DNA of 64,000 nucleotides from Balneicella halophila. GTDB lineage: Bacteria > Bacteroidota > Bacteroidia > Bacteroidales > Balneicellaceae. The notes beneath the pieces are model-generated. The model had not been told where the DNA came from. It did not search any database and worked only from the letters and a program-made list of their open reading frames with translations. The first letter of the stretch is position 1; each line of letters begins with the position of its first letter. Shown here piece by piece: positions 26,577-34,964 of the stretch. A program made the translations under genes and the position numbers. The stretch covers positions 62,001 through 126,000 of the forward strand of contig NZ_QENZ01000004.1 of assembly GCF_003096835.1 (NCBI RefSeq). The letters run 5' to 3'.

Positions 26577-27434
26577 ATGAAGAAAGTTGTTGTTACGGGA
26601 GCTGATGGACAATTAGGAAATAGTCTTCAGAAACTTTCAGAGGATTATAAGAATCTAAATTTTCGGTTTCTAAATAGAAAGACTCTTGACATTACAAGTA
26701 AAGCTAATGTCGATAGTTATATAGCTGGGCAGTTGCCAGATCTTATTGTGAATACTGCTGCTTATACGCAAGTAGATATAGCTGAGAAGGAAAAGGCCGA
26801 TGCCTACGATGTCAATGTAATTGGCGTAGAGAATTTGCTTAGCGTTTGCGAGAAATACTCAATACGGTTTATTCAGCTAAGTACAGACTATGTTTTTGAC
26901 GGGAAGGAGAAAACACCGAAAAAAGAAGATGACAAATGCACTCCTGTGAATTTTTATGGAAAGACAAAGTATGAAGCAGAGCAACTTGTTGTTCAGTCTA
27001 AAGTCTCGAGTGTTATCTTGCGAACATCATGGCTGTTTTCTGAATTTGGAAATAATTTTGTGAAGACGATTTTGCGCTTAGTCTTAGAGAAAGACCAACT
27101 GAAGGTCGTTGATGACCAATGGGGAAGTCCAACCTACACGGATGATTTAGCAAGATGTATTTTATGGTTTCTTGAAAACTTTCCTCAAAAAAATGAAATT
27201 TATCATTTTGCGAATCAAGGGTGCTGTAGTTGGTATGAATTTGCTCAAAGGATAGTAAATTTGAGCAATTCGCATTGTGAGTTACAGCCTATTCCAACAA
27301 CAGAATATCCCACTTTGGCGAAGCGACCTAAATATTCAGTGCTTGATACTCATAAAATTCAAGAAACAAGAGGAATTATTATCAGGAATTGGCAGGACTC
27401 TTTGGAAGAATGTATGAAAAATATGAACAAATGA
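26577..27434 (+). CDS. rmlD: dTDP-4-dehydrorhamnose reductase
   Basis: 285 residues: GADGQLGNSL at the N-terminus binds NADPH. NTAAYTQVDIAEKE, STDYVFDG and the YGKTKYEAE Tyr-Lys pair identify RmlD, which completes dTDP-L-rhamnose. The stop overlaps the rmlB start as ATGA. Confidence 0.97.
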   Translation: MKKVVVTGADGQLGNSLQKLSEDYKNLNFRFLNRKTLDITSKANVDSYIAGQLPDLIVNTAAYTQVDIAEKEKADAYDVNVIGVENLLSVCEKYSIRFIQLSTDYVFDGKEKTPKKEDDKCTPVNFYGKTKYEAEQLVVQSKVSSVILRTSWLFSEFGNNFVKTILRLVLEKDQLKVVDDQWGSPTYTDDLARCILWFLENFPQKNEIYHFANQGCCSWYEFAQRIVNLSNSHCELQPIPTTEYPTLAKRPKYSVLDTHKIQETRGIIIRNWQDSLEECMKNMNK

Positions 27435-28453
27435 AAGCAATTTTAGTAACAGGAGGTGCCGGATTTATAGGGAGTAATTTTATTCCTTATTTTCTTCAAA
27501 AATATCCGAATTACCATATTGTAAATTTAGATAAACTGACTTATGCAGGAGACTTGAAAAACCTTGCAGAAGTAGAAAACAACGCTAATTATACCTTCAT
27601 ACAAGGAGATATTTGCAACAGAGAATTAGTACTTCGAATTTTTACAGAATTTGATATACGTGGTGTAATCCACTTTGCAGCAGAATCTCATGTTGATAAT
27701 TCTATAGAGGGGCCAGAAGTATTTATTCAAACAAATATCAATGGAACGTTTACTTTGCTTGATGTTGCTAAAAACCATTGGATGTTAAAACCCTTTGTAT
27801 TTAAAGAAGGTTACGAAACTTGCAGATTTCATCATATTTCTACTGATGAAGTCTATGGAAGTTTAGGAGATGATGGCTTGTTCACAGAAACGACACCTTA
27901 TGCACCTAATTCTCCGTACAGTGCAGCTAAAGCGTCGTCAGATTTTTTGGTAAGAGCCTACTTTCATACGTATGGAATGAACGTAACCACTTCAAATTGT
28001 TCTAATAATTACGGGCCTAAACAGCACCAAGAAAAGCTCATCCCTGTAATTATTCGAAAAGCGATAGAGGGAGAACCCATCCCTATCTACGGCAACGGTC
28101 AAAATATTAGAGATTGGTTGTATGTTTTAGATCATTGCAAAGGAATAGATCTCGTCTTTCATAAAGGAAAATCTGGCGAAACCTATAATATTGGAGGCAA
28201 GAATGAGCGCACGAACTTGTCCATAGTAAAATACATTTGCCAGCTCCTTGATGAGAAATATCCGAAAGAGAACGGAGACTCTTATGCACAGCAAATTACG
28301 TTTGTAGAAGACAGAGCAGGACACGATTGGCGTTACGCTATTGATGCTACAAAAATTGAAGAAGAATTAGGCTGGAAGGCAGAAGAGAATTTTGAAACAG
28401 GAATAGAAAAAACACTTCATTGGTATTTGAAAAAGTATGTTGTGAAACAGTAG
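27431..28453 (+). CDS. rmlB: dTDP-glucose 4,6-dehydratase
   Basis: 340 residues when started at the ATG overlapping the rmlD stop (MKAILVTGGAGFIGSNF); the open frame extends 42 bases further upstream inside rmlD, which I do not accept. HHISTDEVYGSLG and SPYSAAKASSDFLVRAY hold the catalytic Thr-Asp-Glu and Tyr-Lys. It makes dTDP-4-keto-6-deoxyglucose from dTDP-glucose. Confidence 0.97.
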   Translation: MKAILVTGGAGFIGSNFIPYFLQKYPNYHIVNLDKLTYAGDLKNLAEVENNANYTFIQGDICNRELVLRIFTEFDIRGVIHFAAESHVDNSIEGPEVFIQTNINGTFTLLDVAKNHWMLKPFVFKEGYETCRFHHISTDEVYGSLGDDGLFTETTPYAPNSPYSAAKASSDFLVRAYFHTYGMNVTTSNCSNNYGPKQHQEKLIPVIIRKAIEGEPIPIYGNGQNIRDWLYVLDHCKGIDLVFHKGKSGETYNIGGKNERTNLSIVKYICQLLDEKYPKENGDSYAQQITFVEDRAGHDWRYAIDATKIEEELGWKAEENFETGIEKTLHWYLKKYVVKQ

Positions 28454-28469
28454 AAAAGAGCTACTTTTG
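28440..28469 (+). promoter_or_regulatory. Candidate internal promoter before the epimerase-ugd pair
   Basis: TTG (28440-28442), 19 bases, then TACTTTTG (28462-28469): the best spaced match in the window to the Bacteroidetes consensus TTTG-N19-TAnnTTTG. It lies 26 bases before the epimerase ATG and could transcribe the last two nucleotide-sugar genes, and perhaps alr, separately from the rest of the cluster. Confidence 0.5.
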
Positions 28470-28495
28470 CAAGAGCTTTTAAAAAAAGATATAGA

Positions 28496-29464
28496 ATGCA
28501 AGAAGAAGTATATATATTAACGGGATGTGCAGGATTTATTGGTTCGCATTTGACGGAAGCTTTGTTAGCACAAAACAATAAGGTCGTTGGTATTGATAAC
28601 TTTTGCGACTTTTATTCTCCAAATATTAAAAGAAAGAATATTGCAGAGAGTATTAAGAATGAAAATTTCATCTTAGCGGAGGAAGATATTAGAGATGTCA
28701 CTGCTTTAAGAAATGTATTTCAACAGCATAAAGTCAAAGGAGTCATTCATCTTGCCGCTATGGCAGGTGTGCGTCCTTCCATTGCAAAACCAAGTTTGTA
28801 TAACGAAGTTAACATCTCGGGAACGATGAATATTTTAGAGTTGATGAAAGAATTCGGAGTGAAGAAGTTTATTTTTGCTTCATCTTCTTCTGTTTATGGC
28901 AATAACAAAAAAGTTCCTTTTGCTGAAACAGATAATGTAGATAAAGCGATTTCTCCCTATGCTGCCACAAAAAAGGCAGGAGAAGTAATAGCTCACACTT
29001 ATCATCATTTGTATAATATTGATATGGCTTTACTTCGGTTTTTTACGGTCTATGGCGAGCGACAACGTCCCGATTTGGCAATTCATAAGTTTACGAAAAT
29101 GATTGCTAACGGAGAATCAATACCTTTCTATGGTGATGGTTCCACTTGCAGAGATTACACATATATTGACGATATCGTAGATGGCATTTTAAAGGCTTTA
29201 ACTCATATTGAGAGGAACAAGGATGTTTATGAGATACTGAACCTTGGAGAGAGTGAGACGATTTCTTTGCAAGAAATGGTAGCAACTATTGAAAAGGCTC
29301 TCAATAAAAAAGCAAAAATAAATAAATTGCCTATGCAACCCGGTGATGTTTGTCAGACTTATGCTGATATTTCGAAGGCAAAAGAATTAATAGGTTATAG
29401 TCCGAAGACAGATTTCAAGGAAGGAATAGAAAAATTTGTAGATTGGTTTAAAAATAGAGAATAA
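28496..29464 (+). CDS. UDP-glucuronate 4-epimerase-like SDR
   Basis: 322 residues. NAD motif GCAGFIGSHL, FASSSSVYG, the YAATKKAGE Tyr-Lys pair, and FTVYGERQRPD plus MQPGDVCQTYADISKA, the last two typical of UDP-glucuronate 4-epimerases. It would make UDP-galacturonate. The adjacent downstream UDP-glucose dehydrogenase (5 bases away) supplies exactly the needed substrate, which supports this call over a GDP-mannose dehydratase or UDP-galactose epimerase. Confidence 0.85.
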   Translation: MQEEVYILTGCAGFIGSHLTEALLAQNNKVVGIDNFCDFYSPNIKRKNIAESIKNENFILAEEDIRDVTALRNVFQQHKVKGVIHLAAMAGVRPSIAKPSLYNEVNISGTMNILELMKEFGVKKFIFASSSSVYGNNKKVPFAETDNVDKAISPYAATKKAGEVIAHTYHHLYNIDMALLRFFTVYGERQRPDLAIHKFTKMIANGESIPFYGDGSTCRDYTYIDDIVDGILKALTHIERNKDVYEILNLGESETISLQEMVATIEKALNKKAKINKLPMQPGDVCQTYADISKAKELIGYSPKTDFKEGIEKFVDWFKNRE

Positions 29465-29469
29465 TAAAG

Positions 29470-30798
29470 ATGAGAATTGCAGTTGTAGGTACAGGATATG
29501 TAGGTTTAGTTACAGGTACATGTTTAGCAAACGTAGGAGTTACAGTTACTTGCGTAGATATTGATAAAGAGAAGATTCAAAAATTAAATGAAGGTATTAT
29601 TCCTATTTATGAGCCAGGTTTAGAAGAGCTGGTGAGAAAGAATACCTCACAAAACAGGCTGTCCTTCACAACAAGCTTAAAGGATAGTTTAAAAGGTGCA
29701 GATGCAGTATTTATTGCAGTTGGTACACCTCCTAACGAGGATGGCAGTGCGGATTTACAATACGTTCTCGCTGTAGCAGAAGAAATAGGGAAGAGCATAA
29801 ATGATTATATCGTCATTGTCACAAAATCCACTGTGCCTATCGGTACATCGAAGAAAGTGAGTGAAGTCGTTCAAAAAAGTTTGAATAGTAGAGATGTAAA
29901 GGTTGATTTTGATGTTGCCTCCAATCCAGAATTTCTTAGAGAAGGTAATGCCGTCCAAGATTTTTTACAACCCGAGAGAGTCATTGTCGGAACAGATAGC
30001 GAACGTGCTAAGAAAGTGTTGAAACGTCTGTATCGTCCATTTATTGAGTCTAACCATCCCGTGCTTTTTATGGATATTTTCTCTGCAGAAATGACTAAAT
30101 ATGCAGCCAACGCCATGTTGGCTACACGTATATCTTTTATGAATGAAATTGCCAATCTTTGTGAGGAAGTGGGCGCCAATGTGGATAATGTGCGTAAAGG
30201 TATTGGTTCGGACTCCAGAATAGGAAGTAAATTTCTATTTCCGGGAGCAGGGTATGGTGGATCGTGTTTTCCCAAGGATGTCAAGGCATTGGTAAGGACA
30301 GCCGATGAATTTGGGATCTCTTTGGAAGTTTTGAAAGCGGTTGAAGATGTAAACTATAAACAAAAGCAAGTTTTATTTTATAAGATTAAAGAACATTTTA
30401 ATGGAAATTTAGAAGGTATAAAAATTGCTTTGTGGGGTTTAGCATTCAAAGCAAATACGGACGATATGCGTGAGGCATCATCCTTAGTTTTAATTGATTT
30501 GCTGACCAAAGCTGGTGCTGAAGTTGTAGTTTATGACCCAGTTGCTATGGATGAATGCAGAAAGAGAATTGGAAATAAAGTGGACTATGCAAAAGGGCAA
30601 TACGAAGCTTTGGAAGGTGCTGATGCTCTTGTGGTTATTACGGAATGGGATGAATTTAGAGTCCCGAAATTTACGTATATTGAAAAGCGATTGAAGAACA
30701 AACTTATCTTTGATGGTCGCAATTTATATGAACCTGCTATTATGAATGAGTTTGGGTACACTTATTATAGTATAGGAAGAAAAGAGGTGAAAGCTTAG
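29470..30798 (+). CDS. UDP-glucose 6-dehydrogenase, long (TuaD-like) type
   Basis: 442 residues. NAD motif GTGYVGLVTG (residues 7-16), IYEPGLEELV, SNPEFLREGNAVQDFL, and the catalytic Cys266 in GYGGSCFPKD. C-terminal GRNLYEP is also diagnostic. It oxidises UDP-glucose to UDP-glucuronate. It differs clearly from the 391-residue Ugd at 13378 in length, in the catalytic context (GGSCF against GGYCL) and at the N-terminus, so it is not a recent duplicate. Paired with the epimerase just upstream. Confidence 0.93.
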   Translation: MRIAVVGTGYVGLVTGTCLANVGVTVTCVDIDKEKIQKLNEGIIPIYEPGLEELVRKNTSQNRLSFTTSLKDSLKGADAVFIAVGTPPNEDGSADLQYVLAVAEEIGKSINDYIVIVTKSTVPIGTSKKVSEVVQKSLNSRDVKVDFDVASNPEFLREGNAVQDFLQPERVIVGTDSERAKKVLKRLYRPFIESNHPVLFMDIFSAEMTKYAANAMLATRISFMNEIANLCEEVGANVDNVRKGIGSDSRIGSKFLFPGAGYGGSCFPKDVKALVRTADEFGISLEVLKAVEDVNYKQKQVLFYKIKEHFNGNLEGIKIALWGLAFKANTDDMREASSLVLIDLLTKAGAEVVVYDPVAMDECRKRIGNKVDYAKGQYEALEGADALVVITEWDEFRVPKFTYIEKRLKNKLIFDGRNLYEPAIMNEFGYTYYSIGRKEVKA

Positions 30799-30808
30799 AG
30801 AATTTCTT

Positions 30809-31819
30809 ATGGGATACATTACAATAGACACCAATGCCTTAAAACATAATTTCAAGTATTTTTCTCGACTCTCTGGTGGACAGGATAAAGTGATTGTTGG
30901 CTTAAAAGACAATGCCTATGGGCATGGTATTGAGTTGGTTGGTAAAGTATTAAGTGAAGCTGGTGCTAAATCCTGTTTTGTACGTTGTTTAGCAGAAGCG
31001 AATAAAGTGTCGGACTGGTATCAAAACATTTTAATTCTTGTAGAGAAACCCAATGTCCCATTACCAGAAAAAATTCATACTGCAATAAATTCATTTGAAG
31101 CATTATTTCAAATTCCTGAAGGCAATGCGATAGAGTTATCCATTGATACAGGAATGCACAGAGATGGAATTATGCCGGGGGAGTTAGAAGAAGCTTTAGC
31201 GATCATTTCAAAGAGAAAATTAAAGCTAAAGGGAATCCTTACGCACTTTGCCACAGCTGATGAAGATAAAACCAAAATGCTTTTACAGCAACAAGTTTTT
31301 GAAGATACACTTAAAGAGGCTCGCAAGCTATGGAATGAACCTTACCGAGTGCACTGTGCCAATACAGCTGCAACTTCTATAGTAGATTCAAAGATGTATG
31401 ATGCGAACAGAATAGGACTTGGACTCTATGGATATAGCGAGTACCCAGGAGAGCAACAAAATTTATTGCCGGTAATGGCTTTGTATGCTCGTAGGATTGC
31501 CACACGTACCATAAGCGGAGGTGAAAGTATTGGCTATGGCAGTAAAGCCTATATCGTTCCCAGAGATAATTTTATCGTTTCAAACTATGACATTGGTTAT
31601 GGAGATGGATTTTTGCGTCTGAATGAACGTAAGCATGCAACCATTGCAGATGGTCGTCCTATTTTGGGGCGTGTCTCAATGGACAGTCTTTCCGTTGAGG
31701 GTGATGATGATACTATCTGTATTTTTAGTAATGCAAGACAATTAGCTAAGGTGCATGATACCATAGTCTATGAAATCCTTACTTCACTTAATGCCGAGAT
31801 AGAACGGATATTGATATAG
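30809..31819 (+). CDS. alr: Alanine racemase (stand-alone, Campylobacter-like type)
   Basis: 336 residues, shorter than the usual about 370. The PLP lysine is Lys33 in GLKDNAYGHG, the opposite catalytic base is Tyr264 in DIGYGDGF, and GRVSMDS (288-294) matches the GRVCMDQ region, so it should be active in making D-alanine. The KDNAYGHG variant, where most Alr have KANAYGHG, and the short form resemble the racemases I recall from Campylobacter. Many Bacteroidetes carry Alr fused to MurF; this one is free-standing. It follows the polysaccharide genes by 10 bases and precedes the peptidoglycan-related run. Confidence 0.85.
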   Translation: MGYITIDTNALKHNFKYFSRLSGGQDKVIVGLKDNAYGHGIELVGKVLSEAGAKSCFVRCLAEANKVSDWYQNILILVEKPNVPLPEKIHTAINSFEALFQIPEGNAIELSIDTGMHRDGIMPGELEEALAIISKRKLKLKGILTHFATADEDKTKMLLQQQVFEDTLKEARKLWNEPYRVHCANTAATSIVDSKMYDANRIGLGLYGYSEYPGEQQNLLPVMALYARRIATRTISGGESIGYGSKAYIVPRDNFIVSNYDIGYGDGFLRLNERKHATIADGRPILGRVSMDSLSVEGDDDTICIFSNARQLAKVHDTIVYEILTSLNAEIERILI

Positions 31820-31861
31820 CAAACCTTTGCTTATTTCTCTTTTTTGTTATCTTTACAGGTT

Positions 31862-32725
31862 ATGAAGAAAATATTATTCTGCGTAACTATAGCTACTCTT
31901 TTTATTTGTTCATGCCAAGGAAATACAAAAAAGACTCAAGCAGATTTTGAACAATCGGAACATAAGGTCATGCCACATTGGTATGCTAAAGATAGCCTGT
32001 TTTTTAGCAAATTAGAGCCTGCCGAGGATGTTATAGAATGTGCAAAATCATTTATTGACGTTCCCTACAAAGCATCCACCTTGGAAGTTGGAGATGATTT
32101 TTATCCTGTTATTAACTTTGAAGCTTTTGACTGCACAACTTTTGTAGAAAATGTACTCGTTTTAGCTTCGCTTGACAGCTTAACTGAAGATTCTTTTGTT
32201 CAAAAATTAACGGAATTTCGTTATCGATCAGGAAAACCACTCGGTTATTCGTCTCGGTTGCATTATTTTTCGGAATGGGTGCAAGTAAATCAAGACAAAG
32301 GTTTGATTGAAGATATCACTCAAAAATTAGGTGGAGTTAGCGTAACTAAGCCAATAGATTTTATGTCAACACACCGGCAGTCTTACCCAGCTTTACTAAA
32401 AGATGATAAGAATTATAATAAGATACTAGAAATAGAAAAGAATCTTAGTAAGCAAACATATTATGTTGTGCCGAAAACCACACTTGATATGCATATTGAT
32501 GCAATAAAGGATGGTGATGTTATTGCATTGGCAACAACTATAAAGGGGTTGGATTATGTCCATTTAGGATTTGCAATTTGGGTAGATAATCGCTTGCATT
32601 TGTTACATGCATCAAGCAAAGCTCAAAAAGTAGTTATTTCTGAAAAGGATTTAGTAGATTATGTAACTCATCGTTCCAATATTTCTGGTGTCACAGTATT
32701 AAGATTAAGAAAAGATGATGAATAA
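31862..32725 (+). CDS. DUF1460 lipoprotein, amidase-like (NlpC/P60-type fold)
   Basis: 287 residues from the ATG at 31862; the 18-base upstream extension in frame spoils the signal peptide. MKKILFCVTIATLFICSC is a lipoprotein signal with the lipid-accepting Cys18. Catalytic Cys91 sits in FDCTTFVENVL and His234 in YVHLGFAIW, the cysteine-peptidase pair of DUF1460 proteins, some of which are structurally related to N-acetylmuramoyl-L-alanine amidases or endopeptidases. A role in periplasmic cleavage of peptidoglycan peptides is likely but not proven. It overlaps the next gene by 8-11 bases. Confidence 0.82.
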   Translation: MKKILFCVTIATLFICSCQGNTKKTQADFEQSEHKVMPHWYAKDSLFFSKLEPAEDVIECAKSFIDVPYKASTLEVGDDFYPVINFEAFDCTTFVENVLVLASLDSLTEDSFVQKLTEFRYRSGKPLGYSSRLHYFSEWVQVNQDKGLIEDITQKLGGVSVTKPIDFMSTHRQSYPALLKDDKNYNKILEIEKNLSKQTYYVVPKTTLDMHIDAIKDGDVIALATTIKGLDYVHLGFAIWVDNRLHLLHASSKAQKVVISEKDLVDYVTHRSNISGVTVLRLRKDDE

Positions 32726-33647
32726 AGATATTAATGAATTGTTTGATTCGCAGTTGGAAGACTGGTCATTAGCAAAACAAAATTATGCAACCTTGAAAAA
32801 GGTTACACTCAAAGAGATACAAGTTGATGGGGCTACATTAACATTGCAATTTAATCCAGCTCGTATTATCTCCTCTTCGGCAAAAGTGGATAAGAAAACA
32901 CTGGCTGAACGTCCTTGTTTCCTTTGCCACAAAAATTTGCCAGAAAAACAACGAGGCATTGATCTTTCGGAAAATTTTGCTCTGTTGGTCAATCCATTTC
33001 CGATATTACGCAAACATTTTACGATTGTAAATCGAAAACATATTCCACAGCGGTTGCTCCCTTTTATTGAAGATATGTTGAAGATATCCACTCAATTATC
33101 TAAAGAATATACTGTTTTTTATAATGGTCCAAAGTGTGGAGCTTCTGCCCCAGATCATATGCATTTTCAAGCCGGACTTTCAGAACAATTTCCTATCTGG
33201 AGTATATTGGAGAGAGTACAGGCTGAAGTAGTGTATCAAAAAGAATTTATAAAACTTGAGGCTTTTGAGGGTTATGTAAACGCTTTCATCCTTAAAGGAA
33301 CAGCTAAAAAGCAACTAATTAATTTACTAATCAATATTTTAAATGCTTTTTCAGATTTTCAGACCGACGAAGATGAGCCAATGCTCAACGTATTAGCAAA
33401 ATATGATGGGGAATGGCAAATAATACTCTTTCCAAGGGAAAAACACCGACCAAGTCAGTACTTTGAGGAGGGAGATAAACAAGTATTGTTAAGTCCGGCA
33501 TCGGTTGATTTTGGGGGATTGCTTGCAGTACCTCGAAAGGAAGATTTTAAGAAAATAAATGAGTCATTGTTGAGTGATATATTTGAACAATTGACTTTGA
33601 ATACGGAAGACTTTAAAAAATTAAAAGAAGAACTGAGAACCTTATGA
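32715..33647 (+). CDS. DUF4922 protein, HIT-like nucleotidyltransferase/phosphorylase
   Basis: 310 residues, cytoplasmic. CFLCHKNLP (Cys68, Cys71), NPFPILRKHFTIVNRKHIPQ, and GASAPDHMHFQ (142-152) resemble galactose-1-phosphate uridylyltransferase, Ap4A phosphorylase and GDP-L-galactose phosphorylase, where the HxHFQ histidine is the nucleotidyl acceptor. I recognise the Bacteroidetes family DUF4922 but know of no proven substrate. Two adjacent ATGs (32715, 32718) are possible. It is coupled to the DUF1460 gene upstream and by ATGA to the SpoIID gene downstream, so a sugar-phosphate from peptidoglycan is a reasonable guess. Confidence 0.75.
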   Translation: MMNKDINELFDSQLEDWSLAKQNYATLKKVTLKEIQVDGATLTLQFNPARIISSSAKVDKKTLAERPCFLCHKNLPEKQRGIDLSENFALLVNPFPILRKHFTIVNRKHIPQRLLPFIEDMLKISTQLSKEYTVFYNGPKCGASAPDHMHFQAGLSEQFPIWSILERVQAEVVYQKEFIKLEAFEGYVNAFILKGTAKKQLINLLINILNAFSDFQTDEDEPMLNVLAKYDGEWQIILFPREKHRPSQYFEEGDKQVLLSPASVDFGGLLAVPRKEDFKKINESLLSDIFEQLTLNTEDFKKLKEELRTL

Positions 33648-34960
33648 TTGTAAAAAAAGTACCAAGAATAAGTGTAGGAATTGTTACTGCACCCGAAATT
33701 CGTTTTCATTTACACGGGGATTACACCTTTGATCAAAATAATTATCAAAATGCAGAAGGGATTGTAAAATTAAATAACGATCATTTGCAACTAGAAATAG
33801 GTGATAATTCATACAATACTCCTGAAGATTTATCTTTTATTGCACAAAGCGACGATGCCTATATCGAAATTTTTGATGTAGTTATTGGTGTTGACTTTCA
33901 TTGGGAACGAAAGGAGAATCAGAAGTTTAAAGGTGATTTAAAGTTGATCAAAGAAGGTGGTTTTTGTACAGCTATCAATATTGTATCTCTAGAAGATTAT
34001 CTCGAAAGTGTTATTTCATCTGAGATGAGTGCAACTGCTTCTGAAGCACTACTCAAAGCACATGCAGTGATATCTCGAAGTTGGTTGTTAGCACAAGTTA
34101 TGAAACAGAAAGATTTGGATGAATCCTATCAATCTACCTATGAAACTGATGAGGAATTGATTAAATGGTATGACAGAGAAGACCATAAAAATTTTGACGT
34201 ATGTGCAGATGATCATTGCCAACGGTATCAAGGAATAACACGTGTGGGTACAAAAGAGGCTGTAAAAGCTGTGCAAGCTACTCGCGGTCAGGTGCTTTGG
34301 TATGATGATGAGGTGTGCGATGCACGATTCTCTAAATGTTGCGGAGGGGTAGTGGAGAGTTTTGAAGAGGTTTGGGAACCAGAGCCCAAGGACTATTTAG
34401 TGCCATTGTTTGATGCTGAAGATGAGTCATTAGACGGAATGGATTTAACGGAAGAAAAACAAGCTATAAACTTTATTAAGGGTGCTCCAGACGCATTCTG
34501 TAACACTAAAAATCCTAAGATTCTAGCTGAGGTGTTGAATGATTATGATCAAGAAACCCAAAACTTTTATCGTTGGGAAGTGCGATATACTCAAGCAGAA
34601 TTATCAGAATTAATAAAAAAACGCTCAGGTATAGATTATGGTAAAATTTTAGAGTTGATTCCGGTAGAACGGAGTTACTCAGGCAGATTGAAAAAACTGA
34701 AGATTGTAGGTGAAAATCACATTAAAATTATCGGCAAGGAATTGGAAATCCGTAAAACATTATCCGACTCCCATTTGTTTAGTTCTGCTTTAGTCATAGA
34801 ACGAGACGGAACTGATTTTATTCTTTACGGAGCAGGATGGGGTCATGGTGTTGGATTATGTCAAATAGGAGCTGCAGTGATGGGGGCGAAAGGTTATAAT
34901 TATACTGAAATACTAAAACATTATTTCAAAAATATTGAAATAAAGAATCTATATTATTAA
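33644..34960 (+). CDS. SpoIID/LytB domain protein without signal peptide
   Basis: 438 residues. The SpoIID core is intact: LEDYLESVISSEM (Glu127 is the expected catalytic acid), EALLKAHAVISRSWLL, ARFSKCCGGVVESFEEVW, and the C-terminal GAGWGHGVGLCQIGA. SpoIID proteins are lytic transglycosylases that cut glycan strands lacking peptide stems. This one begins MIVKKVPRISVGIV with no hydrophobic signal, so it appears cytoplasmic, which is odd for a murein hydrolase unless it acts on imported fragments. Residues about 165-205 and 230-330 are insertions relative to the core. Coupled to DUF4922 (ATGA) and 4 bases before the permease. Confidence 0.88.
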   Translation: MIVKKVPRISVGIVTAPEIRFHLHGDYTFDQNNYQNAEGIVKLNNDHLQLEIGDNSYNTPEDLSFIAQSDDAYIEIFDVVIGVDFHWERKENQKFKGDLKLIKEGGFCTAINIVSLEDYLESVISSEMSATASEALLKAHAVISRSWLLAQVMKQKDLDESYQSTYETDEELIKWYDREDHKNFDVCADDHCQRYQGITRVGTKEAVKAVQATRGQVLWYDDEVCDARFSKCCGGVVESFEEVWEPEPKDYLVPLFDAEDESLDGMDLTEEKQAINFIKGAPDAFCNTKNPKILAEVLNDYDQETQNFYRWEVRYTQAELSELIKKRSGIDYGKILELIPVERSYSGRLKKLKIVGENHIKIIGKELEIRKTLSDSHLFSSALVIERDGTDFILYGAGWGHGVGLCQIGAAVMGAKGYNYTEILKHYFKNIEIKNLYY

Positions 34961-34964
34961 AGTA

